Source: an uncultured Clostridia bacterium
GTDB lineage: Bacteria > Bacillota_A > Clostridia > Oscillospirales > Oscillospiraceae
Length of the DNA: 5,112 bases
Direction: 5' to 3'
NCBI GenBank assembly: GCA_946059285.1
Contig: CAMGMW010000107.1
Coordinates: 1 to 5,112 of the forward strand
The notes below the pieces were generated by a model. That model did not search any database, was not told the DNA's origin, and saw only the letters and a program-made list of their open reading frames with translations. Positions 1 to 5,112 of this stretch are shown in pieces. Position 1 is the first letter of the stretch; every line of letters begins with the position of its first letter. A program made the translations under genes and the position numbers.

Positions 1-1
1 G

Positions 2-1345
2 TTCCGCGCCGGTACCATCGGCACGGTGGCGGCGAAAACCGCCTACGGTTATGTCAAGAAATATCTGGCGGAGCGCAATATGACTGTCAGCCGTGCGGAA
101 GAAAACCGGCTGGCCGCGGGCTGTGTGGATGTGCGGCGCACTACGGGGCAGCACCCCGGTGGACTGGTCGTTATTCCGCAAGAGAACGAAATTTGGGATT
201 TTTGCCCGGTGCAGCATCCCGCGGATGACATCCACACGGATATCATTACAACTCATTTTGAGTATCACTCCATGGAGGAAAACCTGCTGAAGCTGGATAT
301 GCTGGGGCATGACGATCCGACGATGATCCGTATGATGGAGGATATGACAGGAGTCAACGCGCAGAAGATCCCGCTGGATGACAAGGATACCATGTCGATT
401 TTTGTCTCCAGCAAGGTGCTTGGATATGAGAACGATCCGATTCTCGGTCCCACCGGTGCCGTAGCAATTCCGGAGTTCGGGACCAGTTTTGTCCGAGGTA
501 TGCTGGTGGACACCAAGCCAACGCAATTTGACACGCTGATTCGGCTTTCCGGCTTCTCTCACGGCACGGACGTCTGGTTAGGCAACGCAAAGGACTTGAT
601 CCTGAGCGGTACGGCAACAGTCGATCAGGCGATCGGCTGCCGCGATGATATCATGCTGTATCTGATCCGGTGCGGCATGCCGGAAAAGCGCGCGTTCAAG
701 ATTATGGAGTCGGTCAGAAAGGGAAGGGGTCTGCCGGATGGCGCGGAACAGGAGATGATCGAACACGGCGTTCCCGAATGGTACATTGGTTCGTGCAAAA
801 AGATCCAGTACCTGTTCCCCAAAGCGCATGCGGCGGCGTATGTGATGATGGCGTTCCGCATCGCGTGGTTCAAGGTGCATTATCCTATGGCGTTTTACGC
901 GTCTTATTTCTACCGGCGCAGTCAGAAAGACGGATTCGACGCCGTGATGATGACCCACGGGATCGAGACAGTAAAGGCACACATCAAGGCGATTTCGTCC
1001 AATCCCGACCGAACAGCAAAGGACGACGATCTTTTGACCACGCTGGAGGTCTGCTACGAGTTTTATCTCCGCGGTTTTGAATTTGACAACATTGATCTCT
1101 ATCATTCCCATGCGACCAGATTTACGGAGCGGGATGGAAAGCTGCTGCCGCCCTTTGTGGCGGTGTCGGGTCTGGGCGAAACGGCGGCGTGGGATATCAT
1201 GGAGGGGAGAAAGGACAAGCGGTTCATTTCCATTGAGGAGTTCGCTGCCGCGTGTTCGAAGGTATCCAAAACGCATATCGAGAAGCTCAAAGAAGCGGGA
1301 GCCTTCGGCGACCTGCCGGACACCAGCCAAATGACACTTTTCTAG
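2..1345 (+). CDS. polC: DNA polymerase III PolC-type alpha subunit, C-terminal 447 residues (5' end outside window)
   Basis: This is the C-terminal third of the replicative DNA polymerase of Gram-positive bacteria, which copies the chromosome and carries its own proofreading domain (upstream, not seen). The frame is open from base 2 and begins FRAGTIGTVAAKTAYG, so the GTG at 26 is internal and not a start. Family landmarks, numbered from the first visible residue, are RTTGQHPGG (about 46-54), KLDMLGHDD with Asp99 matching the third catalytic aspartate of the palm by alignment from memory, SGFSHGTDVWLGNA (about 183-196), and the fingers segment YIGSCKK...PKAHAAAY (about 261-280). The protein ends in QMTLF, the usual C-terminal sliding-clamp binding motif (QLSLF in Bacillus). 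Full PolC is about 1440 residues, so roughly 70% lies upstream. There are no internal stops or shifts. No clear terminator follows. Identification is essentially certain. Confidence 0.97.
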   Translation, partial: FRAGTIGTVAAKTAYGYVKKYLAERNMTVSRAEENRLAAGCVDVRRTTGQHPGGLVVIPQENEIWDFCPVQHPADDIHTDIITTHFEYHSMEENLLKLDMLGHDDPTMIRMMEDMTGVNAQKIPLDDKDTMSIFVSSKVLGYENDPILGPTGAVAIPEFGTSFVRGMLVDTKPTQFDTLIRLSGFSHGTDVWLGNAKDLILSGTATVDQAIGCRDDIMLYLIRCGMPEKRAFKIMESVRKGRGLPDGAEQEMIEHGVPEWYIGSCKKIQYLFPKAHAAAYVMMAFRIAWFKVHYPMAFYASYFYRRSQKDGFDAVMMTHGIETVKAHIKAISSNPDRTAKDDDLLTTLEVCYEFYLRGFEFDNIDLYHSHATRFTERDGKLLPPFVAVSGLGETAAWDIMEGRKDKRFISIEEFAAACSKVSKTHIEKLKEAGAFGDLPDTSQMTLF

Positions 1346-1419
1346 GCATATTTTCCACAATTTTCCGCTCCTGTTTTCGTGCAGGTTCACTAAAGAATCA
1401 CACAGCGCCGGAAAAGTGA

Positions 1420-1448
1420 TTGTTGTTTTCCGTAAAATGCGCTATACT
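1420..1448 (+). promoter_or_regulatory. Sigma-A-type promoter for uridine phosphorylase
   Basis: The -35 box is TTGTTG (1420-1425), followed by a 17-base spacer and the -10 box TATACT (1443-1448, five of six consensus bases). Transcription would start near 1455, giving a leader of about 28 bases before the ATG at 1483. The position rules out the TTG at 1420 as a start codon, because it is the -35 box itself. No operator or riboswitch is visible in so short a leader. The promoter is inferred from sequence only. Confidence 0.72.
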
Positions 1449-1467
1449 ACCTTTGTATCAACTAAAA

Positions 1468-1473
1468 AAGGAG
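1468..1473 (+). promoter_or_regulatory. Ribosome binding site deciding the uridine phosphorylase start
   Basis: AAGGAG lies 9 bases before ATG 1483. It fixes the start there, not at an in-frame TTG 63 bases upstream that has no Shine-Dalgarno sequence and overlaps the promoter. Confidence 0.8.
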
Positions 1474-1482
1474 TTACATAGT

Positions 1483-2253
1483 ATGCAAAAGCTTGAAAAA
1501 CAATTCCATATCCATTGCGTAGAGGGAGATGTCGGACGGTACTGCATTCTTCCGGGCGACCCCGGCAGGTGTGAGTCGATTGCAAAGCTGTTTGATAACC
1601 CTGTGCATGTTGCGCAGAATCGAGAGTATAATATCTATACCGGCACACTGCTGGGAGAGAAGGTCAGCGTCTGTTCCACCGGCATCGGTGGTCCGTCCGC
1701 ATCCATTGCCATGGAGGAGCTGCACAACATCGGCGCGGATACCTTTATTCGTGTCGGTACCTGCGGCGGTATTAATCTGGATGTACAGTCGGGAGACATT
1801 GTGGTGGCAACCGGTGCGATTCGTTTTGAGCATACCTCGATGGAATACGCACCGATCGAGTATCCTGCCGTAGCCAATCTGGACATCACCATCGCGCTGC
1901 GTCAGGCGGCGTTGGCGATGGGTAAACGGACCCACACCGGTGTGGTGCAGTGTAAGGACGCTTTCTACGGACAGCACAGCCCTGCAAAAATGCCGGTTTC
2001 TTATGAGCTGCTGCAAAAATGGGAAGCATGGAAGCGCCTCGGCGTACTTGCCAGCGAAATGGAATCCGCCGCACTGTTTGTTGTCGCGGATGCGCTGGGC
2101 TGCCGCTGCGGTTCCTGTTTCCATGTCATTTGGAATCAGGAGCGTGAGGCTGCCGGACTGGATCAGAAGATGAGCGAAGACACCAGCGCCGCCGTCCGCG
2201 TAGGCGTGGAAGCGCTGAAGCTGCTCATCGAGCAAGACAAAGCGGCAAAATAA
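1483..2253 (+). CDS. udp: Uridine phosphorylase, 256 residues
   Basis: A cytosolic enzyme that splits uridine with phosphate into uracil and ribose 1-phosphate for pyrimidine salvage. It belongs to the nucleoside phosphorylase-I (PNP/UDP) family, usually hexameric. The length matches the 253-residue E. coli enzyme. Visible motifs are LPGDPGR (23-29) in the phosphate-binding loop, Arg47 and Arg90 at the positions of the other phosphate-contacting arginines, CSTGIGGPS (64-72), the VGTCGG loop (91-96), the base-recognition stretch FYGQHSP (161-167) and ASEMESAA (190-197), whose Met-Glu contacts the ribose. The E. coli Gln-x-Arg uracil motif is not kept exactly: Gln164 is present but the next residues are His-Ser-Pro. 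From memory this is common in clostridial members, so specificity for uridine over other nucleosides is likely but not proven. The gene has its own promoter and a strong ribosome binding site. A small membrane-protein gene follows after 56 bases, probably cotranscribed. Confidence 0.93.
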   Translation: MQKLEKQFHIHCVEGDVGRYCILPGDPGRCESIAKLFDNPVHVAQNREYNIYTGTLLGEKVSVCSTGIGGPSASIAMEELHNIGADTFIRVGTCGGINLDVQSGDIVVATGAIRFEHTSMEYAPIEYPAVANLDITIALRQAALAMGKRTHTGVVQCKDAFYGQHSPAKMPVSYELLQKWEAWKRLGVLASEMESAALFVVADALGCRCGSCFHVIWNQEREAAGLDQKMSEDTSAAVRVGVEALKLLIEQDKAAK

Positions 2254-2309
2254 TTTTAAAAACGGAACTTTTCCAAAGTATCTTCGTCCAAAAAGCAGAG
2301 GTGAGATAA

Positions 2310-2564
2310 ATGGGAAAAAACTGGTGGCTGACGTGGACAAAGGTCGGCGTGATCCTGTTGGTTTTAGCGGTGATCTACGGCATCCTTCATATCAGAATGA
2401 AAAAAACGCTTTCCGTTTATCTGACTGATGCACCGGAGAATGCAAAAATTTATGAAAAGTATGATTACCAGAAGCTGATCTTCGATATCGCAAACGAGTA
2501 TGCGTTGACGATTATTGAGGAATCGGATGCGGAACGAAATGCCGTTACGACGCGGCTGTCCTGA
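2310..2564 (+). CDS. Small single-pass membrane protein of unknown function, 84 residues
   Basis: I do not recognise this protein. A ribosome binding site (GAGGTGAG, 2298-2305) sits just before ATG 2310. The N-terminus is Trp-rich (KNWWLTW) and runs into one hydrophobic segment at about residues 11-27 (VGVILLVLAVIYGILHI). This is followed by the basic RMKK, which by the positive-inside rule favours a cytoplasmic C-terminal part, although lysines also occur on the N-terminal side. Residues 35-84 are polar and mixed in charge (YEKYDYQKLIFD, then an acidic and helical-looking stretch), with no cysteines or recognisable catalytic motif. It lies 56 bases after udp with no clear terminator between them, so it is likely on the udp transcript. 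The strong hairpin 45 bases after its stop probably ends that unit. Base composition matches udp, so it belongs to the native background. Confidence 0.72.
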   Translation: MGKNWWLTWTKVGVILLVLAVIYGILHIRMKKTLSVYLTDAPENAKIYEKYDYQKLIFDIANEYALTIIEESDAERNAVTTRLS

Positions 2565-2608
2565 TCCGCGAATGCCGTGGCGAGCCGTAAAGTTTTAAGG
2601 CATCATGG

Positions 2609-2651
2609 CAGGGAAGCGGCTTTGCAGGGATGCGGCAAAGCCGCTTCCCTG
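2609..2651 (+). terminator. 17-bp perfect hairpin, probable terminator of the udp unit
   Basis: CAGGGAAGCGGCTTTGC (2609-2625) pairs perfectly with 2635-2651 around a 9-base loop. The stem is long and GC-rich. The following tract is only GATTTATG, so the U-run expected of a strong intrinsic terminator is weak, and the minus-strand side has none either. It sits 45 bases after a stop codon and before the AT-rich island, which suits a terminator. A stable mRNA 3' end or a repeat-type palindrome is the alternative. The 5' arm is partly duplicated within the loop region (2625-2635), allowing a second, shorter fold. Confidence 0.6.
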
Positions 2652-2695
2652 ATTTATGCAGACCGCCTGAATGTCAAAAGGGGGCCGTGTTAGCT

Positions 2696-2716
2696 TTATG
2701 GTTCCCACAACCGTAA
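2696..2716. repeat. Short inverted repeat, possible operator
   Basis: TTATGGTT (2696-2703) pairs with AACCGTAA (2709-2716) around the 5-base loop CCCAC, with one G-T pair. It could be a small regulatory-protein site or RNA hairpin ahead of the secreted-protein gene. At this length chance is quite possible. Confidence 0.25.
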
Positions 2717-2830
2717 TGAAAGATTCTATTTACAATGCTCTTAATAAGTAACTTGCGGATGAGATAAATCAGTGGCCTTATGACACCGATGTCCTTAAAT
2801 AGTGCAGCATTTAAAACTTAGGGGGTGAGA

Positions 2831-2905
2831 ATGAGTTACACTTTTCGGCGCTTAGACAGTATAGACGGCTCTATTAGAAAATGTAAAAAAGAAAAGGAGG
2901 ATTAA
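2831..2905 (+). CDS. Possible 24-residue leader peptide coupled to the secreted amidase gene
   Basis: ATG 2831 is preceded by a Shine-Dalgarno-like GGGGGTGA (2821-2828), a rather short distance from the start. The 24 codons begin MSYTFRRLDSIDG and end in a very basic and acidic tail, RKCKKEKED. The stop TAA (2903-2905) is one base before the ATG of the secreted amidase gene, and that gene's AGGAGG lies inside the last codons of this ORF. This arrangement is typical of translational coupling. The peptide has no signal sequence or transmembrane segment and I recognise no family. It may be a real leader peptide, or a chance open frame across a purine-rich ribosome binding region. Confidence 0.35.
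   Translation: MSYTFRRLDSIDGSIRKCKKEKED
2895..2900 (+). promoter_or_regulatory. Strong ribosome binding site of the secreted amidase gene
   Basis: A consensus AGGAGG lies 6 bases before ATG 2907. It fixes the start immediately ahead of a clean signal peptide, and shows that the large secreted gene begins here, not at ATG 3095 where its second frame first has a methionine. Confidence 0.85.
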
Positions 2906-2906
2906 T

Positions 2907-4320
2907 ATGTTACGAATAGCCCGGAAAATATGTGCATTGCTTTGTGCTGTTGCAATGGCTTTTTCTTTGGCACAGATTTCATTTGCCGGTGAGGCTAATT
3001 CGGATTCAACTCCTTCAGAATGCAGCGAAACAATTCGGTCTGCAATCCAGATTACTGATGTAATAGAGACTACGGATCTAACTCAAAATAACACATGGCT
3101 GATTTTCAGAGATTAAACGCGACCAATAATGCAAATATTGCGATTCAGAGTACTTGCGAGTTATTTATTTCCTCAATATATGCTAGCCGTCGCGACAGCA
3201 ACTATGACTGCACCGCTTTTACAACTCAGACTGATAACCTTGAAGAAATGAATGATACAATTGCATACATTATGAGTCAAAACCAATATCAACGAGAAAT
3301 TGCGAATTATTGTAATTATAACATTGTTTCTGATGCAATTTCATTCAATGATTTCAACGCAACAGTAACCGGTGATTTGTGCAATGCAGAAATTGCAGTA
3401 CATTATACCTATGAGATGACCGGTGAGTTCAATGGTACTTTCTATATGAACTGTATGTACTTCCTTACGCTTGAAAAGCAAAATGATTGCTGGCGAATTG
3501 TTTCTGCGAAAACAAGCATGCCAAATGAGCAAGAGGATGATTTTACATACGGAGCGTTTAATGCTCATGCCGCTGCTGTTTCGGTCGTACGAGATCATGA
3601 TGTTGGAGCGGCAGAGGAAGAGCTTGTAGCAGTAACTGATAGTACCGTAAAATCAAAAAGCAGTAAAGCAGAGATTAAAGGACCGGCTTACTCCTATAAG
3701 ACTACAAGCTATAGTCCTACATCGGCAATCAATTATGCAAGTAACTATTATAACCAGACAAATTCTTTGTTTGGAGCAAGTGGCCAAAACTGCCAGAATT
3801 TTGCGTCACAGTGTGTATGGGCAGGGCTTCGATCTGGTTGCAACGGATCCGGCACGTCAACAACGGAGTTTCCTGCGGTTTCCACGTCCTGGTCTGGAAG
3901 TAATGCAGCAAATGTATGGTGCACAAACCAATGCTCGACCTATTATAGCAACTATACGCTTAACTGGGCTTGGGAAATGTAAATGGTTTTTTGAAACTTA
4001 TTTTGGTGAGTGACCACACTCAGGTTGGTCCGCAAGGATACTATTGGCAAGGTCTGTCTAATGCATGTGCAGGAGATGTGATTGCATGGGACACGTCAGG
4101 TTCGCGTAGTGTGAATAACGGAGACTTCGACCACGCAATGTTTGTGACCCAAGTAACTGGGACAAAAGGCTCTCGTGGGGTAAGTAATATCTGTATTGCG
4201 GCTAATTCAGCCCCCACTACATCTGCATTTATGCCACTTGCACAGTACTGCAGTTACTCGGCAAGTTGTTTTGCTACAGCGCAAATTACAGGCGGGTATT
4301 ACTGGGTTTCAAATTATTAA
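2907..4320 (+). pseudogene. Secreted putative amidase (Amidase_6-like, Cys/His hydrolase), broken by two -1 frameshifts
   Basis: Three consecutive open frames read as one 471-residue protein if one base is restored at each of two places. Residues 1-27 are a Sec signal peptide (RIARK, hydrophobic core, cleavage after SFA). Residues about 70-225 form a polar domain ending in a strand-rich FLTLEKQNDCWRIVSA, like the N-terminal domain often seen with this family. From about 265 the C-terminal domain matches the clostridial putative amidase family from memory: GQNCQNFASQC (presumed nucleophile Cys296, codon 3791-3793), NVNGFLKLIL, GDVIAWD and DHAMFVTQV (presumed His410, codon 4132-4134). The first shift lies between 3092 and 3116, best at the T-run in GATTTTCAG. 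The second lies between 3964 and 3982, best at TTGGGAAATG, where one more G gives WGNVNGF. Neither has a canonical X-XXY-YYZ slippery heptamer. As written, translation from 2907 ends at 3116, giving only a signal peptide plus about 42 residues. A cell-wall or peptide amide hydrolase role is inferred. The gene is much more AT-rich than its neighbours, which suggests acquisition. Confidence 0.8.
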
Positions 4321-4343
4321 TTATTAAGAGGTGATCAACAGCT

Positions 4344-5033
4344 ATGAAAAACTCTGTTCTTCTCCTTACGTTGCTTTTAATTTGCACTCTGCTGCTGGGT
4401 CTTTCGTCCTGCGGACCGGCGCAGCCTGTGGACACGCCCGCCGGGGATGACCCCACCCAGGCGCCGGACGAGACCATTCGCCGGACGCCGGACGCCATTT
4501 CCGTCTACCCCTTTACCCAGCAGGAGCTGGACGCGGCCCAACAGGTTGTGGAGGGAATCATGGACGGGCTCGCAGGGGAAAGGGGTGTGCTGCGCTATGA
4601 GGTGGAACGGGTGGCCTATGACCCCATCATGACGGACGTCCATATTCGTCAGCGCATGGCCGCGCCGGCCGCGCCGGAGACGGACGGCTGGACGGAGGCG
4701 AACTATCTGGCCCGGCAGATCAGCTTTGTCGTCACTTACTCTGCTTCCTACGACCATGAGAAGACCTTCCAGTCGGACGCGGAGCATGCCTGTATTGACG
4801 TCACCCTGCGGCGGCAGGACGCGCAGTCGCCCTGGGAATATGTGAGCCACGGCGTGCCGGTGGAGGAAAACTCTCCCTTTGCCATGAGCGCCGAGGAGCT
4901 GGCGGAATGTACCGGCTGGGATGGACGGCTGCTTGGCGGCTATGAATTTGCGGACGGTACCCAGTGGTTCTATCTGTGGGATGAGACGGAAGCGTCTGTG
5001 GCATTTGTGCAGACGGACCGACCTGCATCGTAA
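4344..5033 (+). CDS. Secreted lipoprotein of unknown function, 229 residues
   Basis: Residues 1-22 form a lipoprotein signal sequence: MKN, a leucine-rich core, then the lipobox LSSC with Cys23 as the lipidated residue, so the protein is anchored on the outer face of the membrane. Residues about 24-50 are a Pro/Thr/Asp-rich linker. The remainder is a globular domain with an amphipathic helix (about 54-75) and strand-like segments ending in WEYVSHGVPVE and GTQWFYLWDE. I recognise no family; the layout resembles small NTF2-like or DUF4829-type extracellular domains only loosely. The ribosome binding site AAGAGGTGAT (4326-4335) sits before ATG 4344. The gap from the broken amidase gene is 23 bases, so the two could share a transcript. 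GC content is clearly higher than in the amidase and also above polC and udp, which argues that the two genes have different histories despite being adjacent. Confidence 0.8.
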   Translation: MKNSVLLLTLLLICTLLLGLSSCGPAQPVDTPAGDDPTQAPDETIRRTPDAISVYPFTQQELDAAQQVVEGIMDGLAGERGVLRYEVERVAYDPIMTDVHIRQRMAAPAAPETDGWTEANYLARQISFVVTYSASYDHEKTFQSDAEHACIDVTLRRQDAQSPWEYVSHGVPVEENSPFAMSAEELAECTGWDGRLLGGYEFADGTQWFYLWDETEASVAFVQTDRPAS

Positions 5034-5081
5034 GTCTTACCATAAAAAATGGGTTCCGGTCGATCGTTAAGGCGGAAAATT

Positions 5082-5112
5082 ATGCCAAAACAGTATGCGT
5101 TTGGCGTTGCCA
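5082..5112 (+). CDS. Possible start of another gene, first ten codons only
   Basis: ATG 5082 follows AAGGCGG (5069-5075), a moderate ribosome binding site, and opens MPKQYAFGVA before the window ends. The KQYAFGV pattern resembles the start of ROK-family sugar kinases (YAFGVDIGGTT), but the residue after GV is Ala where the conserved Asp would be expected. Ten residues cannot decide this. It starts 48 bases after the lipoprotein stop on the same strand. Confidence 0.4.
   Translation, partial: MPKQYAFGVA

Larger units (their letters stand above)
2565..2830. other. Gene-poor stretch: hairpin, small inverted repeat and possible decayed peptide ORF
   Basis: No convincing gene lies here. It holds the 17-bp hairpin (2609-2651), then a transition from about 50% GC to visibly AT-rich sequence near 2700. 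A short imperfect inverted repeat lies at 2696-2716. The frame from ATG 2698 encodes 17 codons, stops at TAA 2749, and then stays open and protein-like for another 16 codons to TAG 2800. No confident -35/-10 pair was found for the downstream secreted-protein gene. The best -35 match is ATGACA at 2780-2785, which has no -10 at a suitable distance. Confidence 0.5.

Noticed and set aside
578..1390. Long minus-strand open frame opposite polC
   Set aside because: It lies entirely opposite a highly conserved PolC sequence and has no family features. It is a codon-bias shadow.
1361..1415. Inverted pair TTTTCCG / CGGAAAA after polC as a terminator
   Set aside because: The arms are only 7 bases and lie 41 bases apart. 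The inner CCTG/CAGG stem is too short and there is no U-tract.
1420..1482. In-frame TTG at 1420 extending uridine phosphorylase by 21 residues
   Set aside because: The TTG is the -35 box of a good promoter, the added residues do not resemble the family, and ATG 1483 has a proper ribosome binding site and gives the expected length.
1474..2340. Long minus-strand open frame opposite udp
   Set aside because: It covers udp on the opposite strand, and its translation is low-complexity with no recognisable motif.
2780..2830. Promoter for the secreted amidase with -35 ATGACA at 2780
   Set aside because: No -10-like hexamer lies at 16-18 bases; the nearest AT-rich candidate is at 22 or more.
3092..3982. 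Programmed -1 ribosomal frameshifting as the cause of the two shifts
   Set aside because: Neither overlap contains a standard X-XXY-YYZ heptamer in the zero frame (nearest are AAATAAC and GATTTTC), and I see no strong downstream stem. Two programmed shifts in a secreted enzyme would be extraordinary.
3970..4320. Independent gene starting at TTG 3970
   Set aside because: There is no ribosome binding site, and the translation continues the amidase domain of the preceding frame without a break. It is the third part of the shifted gene.
5040..5053. CCATAAAAAATGG hairpin after the lipoprotein gene as a terminator
   Set aside because: The stem is only four base pairs with an A-rich loop and no U-tract follows.

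Overview
The window reads as a piece of a Gram-positive Clostridia chromosome. The main evidence is the C-terminal third of a PolC-type replicative DNA polymerase, an enzyme restricted largely to Firmicutes and relatives. Strong AGGAGG-type ribosome binding sites, a sigma-A-like promoter and a clostridial-style uridine phosphorylase agree with this. A gut Oscillospirales or Ruminococcaceae type is my guess from the moderately high GC of the core genes. It is not proven here. All supported genes lie on the + strand.

Layout. Bases 2-1345 are the 3' end of polC, open at the left edge. A short intergenic stretch (1346-1482) carries a good promoter for a complete uridine phosphorylase gene (1483-2253). 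An 84-residue single-pass membrane protein of unknown function follows (2310-2564), probably on the same transcript. A 17-bp perfect hairpin at 2609-2651 probably ends this unit.

From about 2700 to 4343 the base composition turns visibly AT-rich. This island holds a non-coding or decayed leader (about 2660-2830), a possible 24-codon ORF (2831-2905), and one large secreted-protein gene (2907-4320). That gene has a signal peptide, a middle domain, and a C-terminal domain resembling the cysteine-dependent 'putative amidase' family (Amidase_6 type). It is broken by two -1 shifts, each explicable by loss of one base from a homopolymer. As written it cannot make the full protein: the presumed catalytic Cys and His fall in different frames. 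It is either a recent pseudogene or an assembly with two homopolymer errors.

Downstream, GC rises sharply in an unrecognised lipoprotein gene (4344-5033). The last 31 bases may open another gene whose first ten codons are visible.

Function. PolC and uridine phosphorylase are ordinary core genes (replication, pyrimidine salvage). The AT-rich amidase island looks like accessory cell-envelope or secreted-enzyme cargo set into that background. I did not find a convincing new multi-gene system. The most useful leads are the doubly shifted amidase gene and the small ORFs before it.
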